A DNA stretch of 55,090 bases. Origin: Aeromicrobium sp. Its GTDB lineage: Bacteria > Actinomycetota > Actinomycetes > Propionibacteriales > Nocardioidaceae. Below the pieces are notes generated by a model. It made no database searches. It was not told where the DNA came from and saw nothing but the letters and a program-made list of their open reading frames with translations. Position numbers and translations under genes: made by a program. Positions 45,030-53,681 of the stretch are shown here, in pieces. How positions within the stretch are numbered: position 1 is the first letter of the stretch; the number at the start of each line of letters is the position of its first letter. The DNA lies in contig JAOPXO010000053.1 of assembly GCA_025965115.1 (NCBI GenBank), positions 1 through 55,090 on the forward strand. Reading direction: 5' to 3'.

Positions 45030-45044
45030 GTTGCACGCCGCAAC
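45030..45044 (+). promoter_or_regulatory. Short hairpin at the 5' end of the MFS exporter message
   Basis: GTTGC-acgcc-GCAAC, about where transcription from the TAGCAT -10 would begin. It may protect the 5' end or tune translation; the GAGGA ribosome binding site follows it. Confidence 0.35.
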
Positions 45045-45061
45045 AACAGACGAGGACAACG

Positions 45062-46810
45062 TTGAGCACACCGACCCGTACTCCCTCACGCTGGGCCGCC
45101 GACCATCCGCACTACCGCTGGATCGCCCTGTCGAACACGACCCTGGGCATGCTCATCGTGACGATCAATTCGTCGATCGTGATCATCTCGCTGCCGGCGA
45201 TCTTCCGCGGCATCTCGCTCGATCCGCTGGCCCCCGGCAATGTCAGCTATCTGCTGTGGATCCTGATGGGCTTCCTGCTGGTGTCGGCCGTACTCGTGGT
45301 GTCACTCGGCCGGCTCGGTGACATCTACGGCCGGGTGAAGATCTACAACGGCGGCTTCGTGGTGTTCTCTATCGCCTCGGTGGCGCTCGCTCTCGACCCG
45401 TTCCAGCACGGCTCGGGTGCGATGTGGCTGATCATCTGGCGGCTCGTTCAAGGCGTCGGCGGCGCGATGCTGTTCGCCAATTCGACCGCGATCCTGACCG
45501 ATGCGTTCCCGTCCAATCAGCGCGGTATGGCGCTCGGCATCAACCAGGTGGCGGCGCTTGGCGGGTCCTTCATCGGGTTGATCCTGGGCGGAGTCCTCGC
45601 CGAATGGCATTGGCGCGCGGTGTTCTGGGTGAGTGTCCCGGTTGGCATCGTCGGCACGATCTGGGCATACCGATCGCTCCACGAGCTGGGCGAACGACGT
45701 CCTGCCAAGCTCGACATCCCCGGAAACCTCGCGTTCGGCGTGGGCCTGTCGGCGCTTCTCGCTGCCATCACATACGGGATCCAGCCCTATGGCAGCCACA
45801 CGATGGGCTGGCTCAATCCCTGGGTCCTCGCAGGACTGATCGGCGGTCCGCTCCTGCTCGTGGTGTTCTGCATCATCGAGACCAAGGTCGCCGAGCCGAT
45901 GTTCGATCTGGGACTGTTCAAGATCAAGGCCTTCAGCGCCGGCAACTTCGCGGGTCTTCTCGCCTCGATGGGTCGCGGCGGCCTGCAGTTCATGCTGATC
46001 ATCTGGCTCCAGGGGATCTGGCTGCCGCTGCACGGCTATTCGTTCGAGTCCACTCCCCTGTGGGCCGGTATCTATCTGCTGCCGCTGACACTGGGCTTCC
46101 TCGTCGCCGGCCCGCTGTCGGGGTTCTATTCGGACCGGTTCGGCGCTCGTGCCTTCGCGACCGGTGGGCTCCTGCTCGTCGCGGCGTCCTTCGTCGGCCT
46201 GATGATCATCCCGACCGACTTCATCTACTGGCAGTTCGCGGCGATCATCGCGCTCGCCGGCATCGGATCCGGACTCTTCTCGGCACCCAACACGACCGCG
46301 ATCATGAACAGCGTCCCGGCCCGTCAACGCGGCGCGGCCGCCGGTATGACCGGCACCTTCTTCAACTCGGGCTCGTCGCTGTCGATCGGCATCTTCTTCT
46401 CACTGATGATCGCCGGCCTGGCCAGCGCCCTGCCGAAGACGTTGACGAACGGTCTGGCCGCTCAAGGGGTGTCGCACACGACCGCGGCACAGATCGGCAA
46501 TCTGCCTCCTGTGGGTTCCCTGTTCGCAGCATTCCTCGGCTACAACCCGGTCGAGAGCTTGCTGGGACCTTCCGGCACGCTCAAGACACTCCCGAAGGCC
46601 AATGTCGACAAGCTGACCGGCAAGGAGTTCTTCCCGCACCTGATCTCGCAGCCGTTCCACCACGGACTGGTGATCGTGTTCGGCGCAGCCGCGATCATGA
46701 TGGTGGTCGCCGCGGCAGCATCCCTGACCCGTGGCACGCGCTACATCCACGACGACTCGTCCGACCGGGGCACGGCCGAGGCGGAGATCAACGAGTCCCG
46801 GGCGCTCTAG
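45062..46810 (+). CDS. MFS drug exporter (DHA2-like, 14-TM)
   Basis: 582 residues with about 14 membrane segments. Motif A-like LGRLGDIYGRVKIY, motif C-like GGSFIGLILGGVLAEWHWRAVFWVSVPVGI and a long loop before the last segment (NPVESLLGPSGTLKTLPKANVDKL). Proton-driven export of drugs or metabolites; substrate unknown. TTG start with GAGGA upstream. It interrupts the pupylation cluster between dop and mpa and runs against it. Its stop shares CTAG with the convergent GNAT gene. Confidence 0.88.
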   Translation: MSTPTRTPSRWAADHPHYRWIALSNTTLGMLIVTINSSIVIISLPAIFRGISLDPLAPGNVSYLLWILMGFLLVSAVLVVSLGRLGDIYGRVKIYNGGFVVFSIASVALALDPFQHGSGAMWLIIWRLVQGVGGAMLFANSTAILTDAFPSNQRGMALGINQVAALGGSFIGLILGGVLAEWHWRAVFWVSVPVGIVGTIWAYRSLHELGERRPAKLDIPGNLAFGVGLSALLAAITYGIQPYGSHTMGWLNPWVLAGLIGGPLLLVVFCIIETKVAEPMFDLGLFKIKAFSAGNFAGLLASMGRGGLQFMLIIWLQGIWLPLHGYSFESTPLWAGIYLLPLTLGFLVAGPLSGFYSDRFGARAFATGGLLLVAASFVGLMIIPTDFIYWQFAAIIALAGIGSGLFSAPNTTAIMNSVPARQRGAAAGMTGTFFNSGSSLSIGIFFSLMIAGLASALPKTLTNGLAAQGVSHTTAAQIGNLPPVGSLFAAFLGYNPVESLLGPSGTLKTLPKANVDKLTGKEFFPHLISQPFHHGLVIVFGAAAIMMVVAAAASLTRGTRYIHDDSSDRGTAEAEINESRAL

Positions 46811-47268
46811 ACCAGTTTGGCGAGGTGGACGCTGATTTCCTCGTCGGCATAAAAGCCGAACGGCTCGATATCGGTGTAGCCCGACGAACGATAGAGGCCG
46901 ATTGCCTCGGGCTGCGGCTGTCCGGTCTCGAGGATCAGCCTGGTGATGCCGGCCTCCGCCGCGGAACGTTCGAGCTCCGCCAGCACGGCCCTCGCCAGGC
47001 CGAGACCGCGGAACTGATCGCGTACGTACATCCGCTTGATCTCGGCGTCAGTGCCGTGCCGTCGCCAGCCACCCATCGCCGCCGGGACACCGTCGACGTA
47101 CGCCATCACGAATCGGCCGCCAGGGCCCACGAATTCCGTGGTGTCGATCGGAGCGATGTCGTTGCCGCCGTAACGACGGACGTACTCCTGCTGCACCTCG
47201 TCAGTCAGCAACTGTGCGTCGGCGCTGTCGTAGGCAACGTCGCGAATGTCGTGCTTCAGCGTTGCCAA
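46807..47268 (-). CDS. GNAT-family N-acetyltransferase
   Basis: 153 residues. IKRMYVRDQFRGLGLARAVLAELER is motif A and EAIGLYRSSGYTDIEPFG is motif B. The acceptor is unknown. Start TTG at 47268 is the only codon that gives a full N-terminus, but no ribosome binding site is clear. It follows mpa by 12 bases, so it may be its operon partner. Confidence 0.78.
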   Translation of the reverse strand: MATLKHDIRDVAYDSADAQLLTDEVQQEYVRRYGGNDIAPIDTTEFVGPGGRFVMAYVDGVPAAMGGWRRHGTDAEIKRMYVRDQFRGLGLARAVLAELERSAAEAGITRLILETGQPQPEAIGLYRSSGYTDIEPFGFYADEEISVHLAKLV

Positions 47269-47280
47269 GAATCAATGCGG

Positions 47281-49005
47281 CTAGAGGTACTGGCCGGTGT
47301 TGGCGACCGTGTCGATCGACCGTCCGGGCTCATTGCCGCTCTTGCCGGAGATGAGGGTGCGGATGAACACGATGCGCTCACCCTTCTTGCCCGAGATCCG
47401 CGCCCAGTCATCGGGGTTGGTCGTGTTGGGCAGGTCCTCGTTCTCCTTGAACTCATCGAGGCACGCCTGCAGCATGTGCTGCACCCGCAGGCCCCGCTGG
47501 CCGGTGTCGAGAAGATCCTTGATCGCCATCTTCTTGGCCCGGTCGACGATGTTCTGGATCATGGCGCCGGAGTTGAAGTCCTTGAAGTAGAGGACTTCCT
47601 TGTCGCCGTTGGCGTAGGTGACCTCGAGGAACTGGTTGTCCTCGGACTCGGTGTACATCCGCTCGACGGTGCGCTGGATCATCCCCGTCACACAAGCCTG
47701 ACGGTCGCCCTTCCACTCGGTGAGGTCGTCGGCGTGCAATGGCAGATTGACCGTGAGGTACTTGCTGAAGATGTCGCGAGCCGACTCGGCATCGGGACGC
47801 TCGATCTTGATCTTCACGTCGAGGCGGCCGGGCCGGAGGATCGCCGGGTCGATCATGTCCTCGCGGTTGGAGGCGCCAATCACGAGGACGTTTTCGAGAC
47901 CCTCGACGCCGTCGATCTCGCTCAGCAGCTGCGGGACGATGGTGTTCTCGACATCGGAGGAGACGCCCGATCCGCGCGTGCGGAACAACGAGTCCATCTC
48001 GTCGAAGAACACGATGACCGGGGTGCCCTCGCTCGCCTTCTCACGAGCCCGCTGGAAGACCAGGCGGATGTGCCGCTCGGTCTCGCCGACGTACTTGTTG
48101 AGCAGCTCGGGACCCTTGATGTTGAGGAAGTATGAGCGGCCTTCCTCGCCGGTGCGCTCGGAGACCTTCTTGGCCAGCGAGGCCGCGACCGCCTTGGCGA
48201 TCAGCGTCTTGCCGCAGCCGGGAGGGCCGTAGAGGAGCACGCCCTTGGGCGGCTTCAGCTCGTGCTCGATGAACAGCTCCGGGTGGAGATAGGGCATCTC
48301 GACGGCGTCGCGGATCGACTCGATCTGCTGCTTGAGTCCACCGATGCTGTCGTAGTCGATGTCGGGGACCTCCTCGAGGACGAGCTCCTCGACCTCGCTC
48401 TTAGGTACGCGCTCGTAGACGTAGCCAGAGCGGCTGTCGAGCAGCAGGGAGTCACCAGGACGGATCTTGAGTCCGAGCAGTGGGTCAGCCAGGCGCACGA
48501 CGCGTTCCTCGTCGGCGTTGCCCATGACCAAGGCGCGTTGGCCGTCCGCAAGGATCTCCTTGAGCGACACGACCTCGCCGGTCTGCTCGAAGTCGAGCGC
48601 CATCACGACATTCATGGCCTCGTTGAGGATGACCTCCTGGCCCTTGCGCAGGGTGTCCTTGTCGACCGCCGGGCTCACGTTGACGCGCAGCTTGCGTCCG
48701 CCGGTGAAGACGTCGATCGAGTCATCGTCATTGCGCTGGAGGAATGTGCCGAAGCCGGTCGGCGGCTGCGCCAACCGGTCGACTTCTTCCTTCAGGGTCA
48801 CGATCTGGTCACGCGCCTCGCGCAGCGTGGACGTCAGACGTTCGTTCTGGGAGCTGGTGGCAGAGAGCTTCGCCTCGATGTCGGCAAGACGCGAATCGGT
48901 GGAGCCTTCGGATCCGAGACGGCGGCGCAGATGTTCGACCTCCGCGCGCAAGTAGGCAAGCTCCTGGTCGGAACCACTCGTGTGGATGGACTCGTTGTCG
49001 GTCAT
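47281..49005 (-). CDS. mpa: Proteasome-associated AAA ATPase Mpa/ARC
   Basis: 574 residues: an N-terminal coiled coil that binds Pup ([18 protein letters not shown]...), an OB domain, and an AAA domain with [13 protein letters not shown] (Walker A) and [12 protein letters not shown] (Walker B). The C-terminal GQYL matches the proteasome gate-opening tail. ATG at 49005 is preferred over GTG at 49011 because AGGAGG overlaps the latter. The -10 TAGGGT (49030-49035, minus strand) precedes it. Confidence 0.97.
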   Translation of the reverse strand: MTDNESIHTSGSDQELAYLRAEVEHLRRRLGSEGSTDSRLADIEAKLSATSSQNERLTSTLREARDQIVTLKEEVDRLAQPPTGFGTFLQRNDDDSIDVFTGGRKLRVNVSPAVDKDTLRKGQEVILNEAMNVVMALDFEQTGEVVSLKEILADGQRALVMGNADEERVVRLADPLLGLKIRPGDSLLLDSRSGYVYERVPKSEVEELVLEEVPDIDYDSIGGLKQQIESIRDAVEMPYLHPELFIEHELKPPKGVLLYGPPGCGKTLIAKAVAASLAKKVSERTGEEGRSYFLNIKGPELLNKYVGETERHIRLVFQRAREKASEGTPVIVFFDEMDSLFRTRGSGVSSDVENTIVPQLLSEIDGVEGLENVLVIGASNREDMIDPAILRPGRLDVKIKIERPDAESARDIFSKYLTVNLPLHADDLTEWKGDRQACVTGMIQRTVERMYTESEDNQFLEVTYANGDKEVLYFKDFNSGAMIQNIVDRAKKMAIKDLLDTGQRGLRVQHMLQACLDEFKENEDLPNTTNPDDWARISGKKGERIVFIRTLISGKSGNEPGRSIDTVANTGQYL

Positions 49006-49101
49006 GGCCACCTCCTGCTTGTAGCCACGACCCTACCTGTCTGTGCCCACACGATGGATGTCATCTCGCACACACCGAGAATGTCGTTTAGGTGACTTTG
49101 G

Positions 49102-49992
49102 TCATTCGAGCTCGAGGCCGGCCGGCCGGGGTCCGCGGTAGTCCGGACCGTATGCACCCGGAGCGGGACGTCGGGACTTCTCCAGCGAGCGCTGTCCGGG
49201 CGCCATGCGGCGGGCCGTGACCAGGAATGCGGTGTGCCCGATCATCTTGTGATCGGGACGCACGGAGAGCCCCTCGAGGTGCCAGTCGCGCTGGATCGTC
49301 TCCCACGCATGCGGCTCGGTGAATCCGCCTTCGGCGCGGACGCTCTCGACGAACATCGACAGCTGGGTCGTCGTGGCGACGTAAGCACAGACAATGCCGC
49401 CGGGTACGAGACGCTCGGCCGCGAGCGGGATGCAGGTCCACGGATCGACCATGTCGAGGATCAGCCGGTCAATCTCGGTCTCGGTGATGACCTCGCGGAC
49501 GTCGCCAACCGTGAGCGTCCAGCCGGGCACGTCAGGGCCGGTGATCTGCTCGACATTGCGTCGGACGTCCTCGGCGAAGTCCTCGCGGATCTCATACGAG
49601 CCGAGCCGGCCCTCAGCGCCGATCGCCCGCAGCAGGTATGACGTGAGGCTTCCCGATCCGGCTCCCGCCTCCACGACGCGTGCCCCCGGGTAGATGTCGG
49701 CCATCGCGATGATCTGCGCGGCGTCCTTGGGGTAGATGATCGCCGCGCCGCGAGGCATCGAGACGACGTACTCGAACAGCAACGGACGGAACACCTGATA
49801 GTCGGCATCCATCGACGACTTGATGACGATGCCTTCGGGGTGGCCGATCATGTCGTCGTGGCTGATCTGGCCCTTCTTGGTGGAGAAGGCTGCACCGGCC
49901 TCAAGCCGCACATTGTGTTTGCGGCCCTTGGGGTCGGTCAACCGAACCCACTCCCCCGGCTGGAGTGGCCCGCTGCGCATGCTGGCGCTCAT
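49102..49992 (-). CDS. trmI: tRNA (adenine-58-N1)-methyltransferase TrmI
   Basis: 296 residues. N-terminal beta domain (GEWVRLTDPKGRKHNVRLEAGAAF), then a Rossmann fold with VVEAGAGSGSLTSYLLRAIG and LILDMVDPW. Makes m1A58 in the tRNA T-loop. ATG overlaps the site-2 protease stop (ATGA). The trmI-mpa order is conserved in actinobacteria. Confidence 0.95.
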   Translation of the reverse strand: MSASMRSGPLQPGEWVRLTDPKGRKHNVRLEAGAAFSTKKGQISHDDMIGHPEGIVIKSSMDADYQVFRPLLFEYVVSMPRGAAIIYPKDAAQIIAMADIYPGARVVEAGAGSGSLTSYLLRAIGAEGRLGSYEIREDFAEDVRRNVEQITGPDVPGWTLTVGDVREVITETEIDRLILDMVDPWTCIPLAAERLVPGGIVCAYVATTTQLSMFVESVRAEGGFTEPHAWETIQRDWHLEGLSVRPDHKMIGHTAFLVTARRMAPGQRSLEKSRRPAPGAYGPDYRGPRPAGLELE

Positions 49993-50945
49993 CGGCGGCT
50001 CGAGCGGTACGCCTCGTCGACCGCGCGGGCCGTGAGGACGCCGAAGACCGAGCCGTCGGCCTCCGTCAACGCGTAGGCCTCTGCGGGCCTGGCAGCCATG
50101 GCACGCAACAGGTCTCCTCCTCGGAGATCAACCGAGAGGTGCTCGGCGTTGGGGGGCGGTGTCGCTCCGGGGAATCCGATGTCACGGGCGACCAGCTTGT
50201 TGATCCGGGACGTCCGGTTGGCGTTCTTCAGCGCGTCTCCGGCGCCCTGCCACAGGAACCAGGCGACCAACAGGCCGATCAGGAGGTTGACGCTGGACTG
50301 GCTGTCGCTGCCACGGTCGAGCACGGCGAAGACGACCACACCGACTGCGGCGGCACGACCGATCCAGGCGGCGATACGTACGCCCGTCTCCTCGTTGCCG
50401 GTGACCTGCCAGATGATCGCTCGGAACACCCGGCCACCGTCGAGCGGGAGTCCGGGAAGCATGTTGAAGATTGCGACCAGGATGTTGACGTAGGCAATTG
50501 AGTACAAGACGTCGGAAGCTGTCCCGTCCGTCCACGAGTCGGCTTGTAGGCCGACGAGTCCGATGACCAGCGAAGCGATGGGGCCGGCAATCGATGTGGC
50601 CAGCTCCTGCCACGGGGTGCGGCTCTCGCCCTCGATCAGGGTCTCGCCGCCGAGCAGGTGCAGCGTGACCGACTGGACTCGCATACGGAAGCGTCGTGCG
50701 ACGGCGACATGGGCGAGCTCGTGCACGAGCACAGAGATGTAGAGAGCGACCACGAAGGCCGCCGACAGGACGTACGGATTGCTGTCCGATCGGCCGTCGA
50801 ACCTCGGGGCGAACACCACCACGAGCACCGCGCCCATCAAGAGCAGCGACGGCCTGATCAAGAGGTCGACCCCGGCGAAGCGGCCGATCCGCCAGGTGCC
50901 TGCAGGAGCGGCCGTCCTGTCGATTCGCTCGCTGCGCTCGTTCAC
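49989..50945 (-). CDS. Site-2 protease family (M50) membrane metalloprotease
   Basis: 318 residues with about six membrane segments. HELAH (zinc histidines) and NMLPGLPLDGGRVFR (zinc aspartate) are the M50 catalytic motifs; the C-terminal 70 residues look like a CBS-type half. Cleaves substrates within the membrane; targets unknown. GTG start; TAGGTT on the minus strand lies six bases upstream (leaderless). Its first residues NERSERID are encoded by a short repeat also found near helY. Confidence 0.9.
   Translation of the reverse strand: MNERSERIDRTAAPAGTWRIGRFAGVDLLIRPSLLLMGAVLVVVFAPRFDGRSDSNPYVLSAAFVVALYISVLVHELAHVAVARRFRMRVQSVTLHLLGGETLIEGESRTPWQELATSIAGPIASLVIGLVGLQADSWTDGTASDVLYSIAYVNILVAIFNMLPGLPLDGGRVFRAIIWQVTGNEETGVRIAAWIGRAAAVGVVVFAVLDRGSDSQSSVNLLIGLLVAWFLWQGAGDALKNANRTSRINKLVARDIGFPGATPPPNAEHLSVDLRGGDLLRAMAARPAEAYALTEADGSVFGVLTARAVDEAYRSSRR
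50924..50943. repeat. Short repeat TTCGCTCGCTGCGCTCGTTC, copy 2
   Basis: Matches the 33450-33469 copy at 18 of 20 bases; here it covers the first codons of the site-2 protease gene. Confidence 0.6.
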
Positions 50946-51012
50946 TGGCCCAACCTATCTGGTCGGCGAGTGCTCCCGGGCTTGTGTCGGTGTCGCGGTC
51001 TAGCCTGCAGAC

Positions 51013-51879
51013 ATGGACGAACCGCAGCTCGAGCTCGCTGATGACGCAGGGCCTGTCGACGTGCGCATGTCGCTGTCGCCGAGTCGCGCCGGTGACTTCC
51101 AGAACTGCCCACTGCTGTTTCGGTTCCGCGTCATCGATCGACTGCCCCAGCCGGCCGATCCGGTCATGGTGCGCGGCACTCTGGTGCACGCCGTGCTCGA
51201 GGACCTGTTCGCCGAGGCCGCGGACGGCCGCACGCTGGACCGGGCGGTGGAGCTCCTGCCGACCGAGTGGGAGCAGCTGCGCGAGGCTGAGCCACGGCTT
51301 GCTGAGCTGTTCACCGCCGAGCAGGCCGCCGATGAGACGGCATGGCTGGCCTCGTGTGTCGAGCTGCTCGGCACCTACTTCGGCATGGAAGACCCTCGAT
51401 ACCTCGAGCCGGCCTCTCGCGAGGAGCGGGTTTCCTACGAGGTGGCGTCGGGGCTGACGCTCGCCGGCATCGTCGACCGCATCGACATCGCTCCCGACGG
51501 TCGCATCCGAGTGGTGGACTACAAGACCGGCCGGTCGCCAGACCCTCGCTATGAGGACAAGGCACTGTTCCAGATGAAGTTCTACGCGTTGGTCATCTGG
51601 CGCACCCGTGGAGTCATTCCAACTCTGCTGCAGCTGATGTATCTCGCCGACGGGTCGTTCCTGACCTATGAGCCTCAGGAGCAGGACCTGTTGGCGACCG
51701 AGCGCAAGCTCATCGCCCTGTGGGACGCCATCGCGCAGGCCATCGAGCAGCGTGACTTTCCGGCTCGCAAGAGCGGGCTGTGCCGGTGGTGCGCTCACCA
51801 GGACATCTGCCCCGAGTGGGGCGGCACGCCACCTGAGATGCCGCTGCTCCAGATCGTCCCCGTCGAGGCAGTCGCCTGA
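51013..51879 (+). CDS. RecB-family (PD-(D/E)XK, Cas4-like) exonuclease
   Basis: 288 residues. MSLSPSRAGDFQNCPLLFRFR begins the nuclease, GTLVHAVLEDLF follows, and LAGIVDRIDIAPDGRIRVVDYKTGR is the D...DYKTG active site. A cysteine at QNC and the C-terminal CRWCAHQDIC look like a four-cysteine Fe-S site. Probably acts in DNA repair. TAGCCT lies six bases before the ATG (leaderless). Divergent from the site-2 protease. Confidence 0.9.
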   Translation: MDEPQLELADDAGPVDVRMSLSPSRAGDFQNCPLLFRFRVIDRLPQPADPVMVRGTLVHAVLEDLFAEAADGRTLDRAVELLPTEWEQLREAEPRLAELFTAEQAADETAWLASCVELLGTYFGMEDPRYLEPASREERVSYEVASGLTLAGIVDRIDIAPDGRIRVVDYKTGRSPDPRYEDKALFQMKFYALVIWRTRGVIPTLLQLMYLADGSFLTYEPQEQDLLATERKLIALWDAIAQAIEQRDFPARKSGLCRWCAHQDICPEWGGTPPEMPLLQIVPVEAVA

Positions 51880-51917
51880 TTCGCCCACACCCGCGGCGGT
51901 CGGCGTAGTTTGGCCCC

Positions 51918-52388
51918 ATGACCACGCCGATCGCCGAGCTTTTGGGCGCCGTTCCGTCCCTCAATGACCCGACTGAGCCGTTCACCTACGAGGTACGGGA
52001 TGGAACGATCGTCGGCAGTTGGGACATTGTCCGGGCGACGACGCTCTATCCGACCGAGATCGAGTCGATCGACAAGGACTATCACATCACCGTGACACTC
52101 GATGCGGCCAAGCACACGTACGAGTTCAACGAACGCAAGACCTCATCGGAGGGTTCGGTCAGCGGTGATGGCGCCGGCTTCAGCAAGGACTTCTTCTCGG
52201 GCAAGAGCACGAGCAAGGAGTTCAGCTTCTCGATCGGAGGTGTGAGCAAGACCGACGACGGCGTCTCGATGAAGCCGGTCGCCTACACCTTTTCGACGAG
52301 TCGCATCAAGGATCCTTTGTTCACATTCCTCCAGCAGCACGGATGGCAGCGCAAGAAGGGGCTACTGAGCGGCCTGTTCAATCGCTGA
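51918..52388 (+). CDS. Protein of unknown function
   Basis: 156 residues, soluble, with no signal or membrane segment. A central run rich in Ser, Gly, Lys and Phe (SSEGSVSGDGAGFSKDFFSGKS, then SKEFSFSIGG) looks like strand-and-loop repeats, and it ends in a basic tail (GWQRKKGLLSGLFNR). I do not recognise a family. TAGTTT lies exactly six bases before the ATG (leaderless). Six bases from the convergent HAD gene. Confidence 0.7.
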   Translation: MTTPIAELLGAVPSLNDPTEPFTYEVRDGTIVGSWDIVRATTLYPTEIESIDKDYHITVTLDAAKHTYEFNERKTSSEGSVSGDGAGFSKDFFSGKSTSKEFSFSIGGVSKTDDGVSMKPVAYTFSTSRIKDPLFTFLQQHGWQRKKGLLSGLFNR

Positions 52389-52394
52389 GATGCC

Positions 52395-53036
52395 TCAGCG
52401 GAAGAGTGCGTCGAGGTCAGCAGGCTGCAGGCCCAGGAGGCTCGCGATCTGGACGCGACGCTCCGCCTCCGGCACATTGACGAAGTGCGGCACGACGAGG
52501 ACATCGCACCCGGCTGCATTTGCCGACGCGGCGCCGGTGCCGGAGTCCTCGATTGCCAAACAGTCGGTGGCATCGACTCCCAGCAGCTCGGCGGCCAGCA
52601 GGTATGGGTCCGGGTGCGGCTTGGGACGGGACACCGCATCACCGGTCACGACCGCAGCGAATGGCAGCGAGGCGGCGACCGGCTCGGCTATCGACACGTA
52701 CGACATCGTGACGAGCGCTTGTGGGACTCCTTCGGCAGCAAGTGCGGTGATCAACTCGCGAGCCCCAGGGCGCCAGTCGATGTGGTCTCGCAGGGAGGCC
52801 GCAAGTCGCTCCACGAGGTAGTCGACAACGTCCTCCGCGGCCATCTCGATGCCGAGCTTCTCGCGGATGTACTGACCCGAGGCAATCAGCGAGTTTCCGA
52901 CCAGCGCCAGGCCGTCCTCCTCCGTCCAGATTGCGTCATGCTCGGCCGCGAGCTCATGCTCGGCGGCCATCCAGAGCGGCTCTGTGTCGACGATCGTGCC
53001 GTCGAGGTCCCACAGGACGGCTGCGTAGTCGGTCAC
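52395..53036 (-). CDS. HAD-superfamily hydrolase (phosphatase/phosphoglucomutase-like)
   Basis: 213 residues. AVLWDLDGTIVDTEP (nucleophile Asp), then the helical cap, TMSYVS (motif II), DAVSRPKPHPDPYL (motif III Lys) and AIEDSGTG (motif IV). Of the beta-phosphoglucomutase/phosphoglycolate-phosphatase type; substrate unknown. GTG start lies six bases after TACGGT (leaderless). Confidence 0.88.
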   Translation of the reverse strand: MTDYAAVLWDLDGTIVDTEPLWMAAEHELAAEHDAIWTEEDGLALVGNSLIASGQYIREKLGIEMAAEDVVDYLVERLAASLRDHIDWRPGARELITALAAEGVPQALVTMSYVSIAEPVAASLPFAAVVTGDAVSRPKPHPDPYLLAAELLGVDATDCLAIEDSGTGAASANAAGCDVLVVPHFVNVPEAERRVQIASLLGLQPADLDALFR

Positions 53037-53056
53037 CGGACCACCGTATCGACCGG

Positions 53057-53503
53057 TCAGGCGCCGACATCCTTCGCCATGTGCACCCTCTCGCCCTTGG
53101 GCAGTGGCTCACGACCCGTCTCGACGAATCCCAGCGAGGCATACCAGGTGATGTTGTCGGTCATCATCGAGTGCGTGTAGAGCCGCACGCTCCGCGCACC
53201 CCTGTCCACCGCCTGCTCGAGCGCAAAGGACATCAGCCGTCGGCCGATCCCCTGTCGCTGCGCATCGGGATGGACGGCCACATTGTCGACGCCGAGTGCG
53301 TGTGGCTCTGAGGAGAGAACCAGCACGCCGGTGATCTCCGGGACCGTCACGTGAACATGTCCGGCCCCAATCAGGCTCGAATAGTCCGCGTCCAACGGCA
53401 ACGGTCGAATGCCGATGCGCTCAGCCCACGGTTCGTACGCAGCGCGTACGACGTCCTCGACGGCCGCCGCGTCCTCCGACGTCGCGATTCGGATGCCGAT
53501 CAC
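53057..53503 (-). CDS. GNAT-family N-acetyltransferase
   Basis: 148 residues. HALGVDNVAVHPDAQRQGIGRRLMSFALEQAV is motif A and NITWYASLGFVETGREPLPKGERVHMAKDV is motif B. I chose GTG at 53503: GAGGAG precedes it at six to seven bases. The track start at 53668 runs into the metH leader and is rejected. The substrate is unknown. Confidence 0.8.
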   Translation of the reverse strand: MIGIRIATSEDAAAVEDVVRAAYEPWAERIGIRPLPLDADYSSLIGAGHVHVTVPEITGVLVLSSEPHALGVDNVAVHPDAQRQGIGRRLMSFALEQAVDRGARSVRLYTHSMMTDNITWYASLGFVETGREPLPKGERVHMAKDVGA

Positions 53504-53598
53504 CAATCGCTCCTCAGCCGTCCCATGGTGGATACGTCCACGAGTTGTCACCATCACGGCCCGCACTCCCACTCCGTGAGATACTTGTATCACCGTTC

Positions 53599-53644
53599 GG
53601 GATCTCCCGAGGCCGAGGCGAGCCCGCCGCAGGCTGGAGACCCC
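53599..53644 (+). promoter_or_regulatory. Structured leader hairpin upstream of metH
   Basis: GGGATCTCC pairs with GGAGACCCC (eight of nine pairs), enclosing a second stem AGCC/GGCT. It could be a regulatory leader, but it does not match a cobalamin, SAM or SAH riboswitch that I recognise. Confidence 0.35.
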
Positions 53645-53681
53645 CAGCATTCCTACCGATCGAACCACCTGAGGATTGCTT

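Noticed and set aside
45424-48135. 903-residue plus-strand ORF across the MFS gene, GNAT and mpa
   Set aside because: It is an out-of-frame shadow with Arg/Gly/Pro-rich sequence and no motif, and it covers three recognisable genes.
50182-51888. 568-residue minus-strand ORF across the RecB-like and protease genes
   Set aside because: Shadow; both real genes show active-site motifs and proper start signals.
53582-53681. Cobalamin, SAM or SAH riboswitch before metH
   Set aside because: The conserved core sequences of these classes could not be found; only a generic hairpin is visible.
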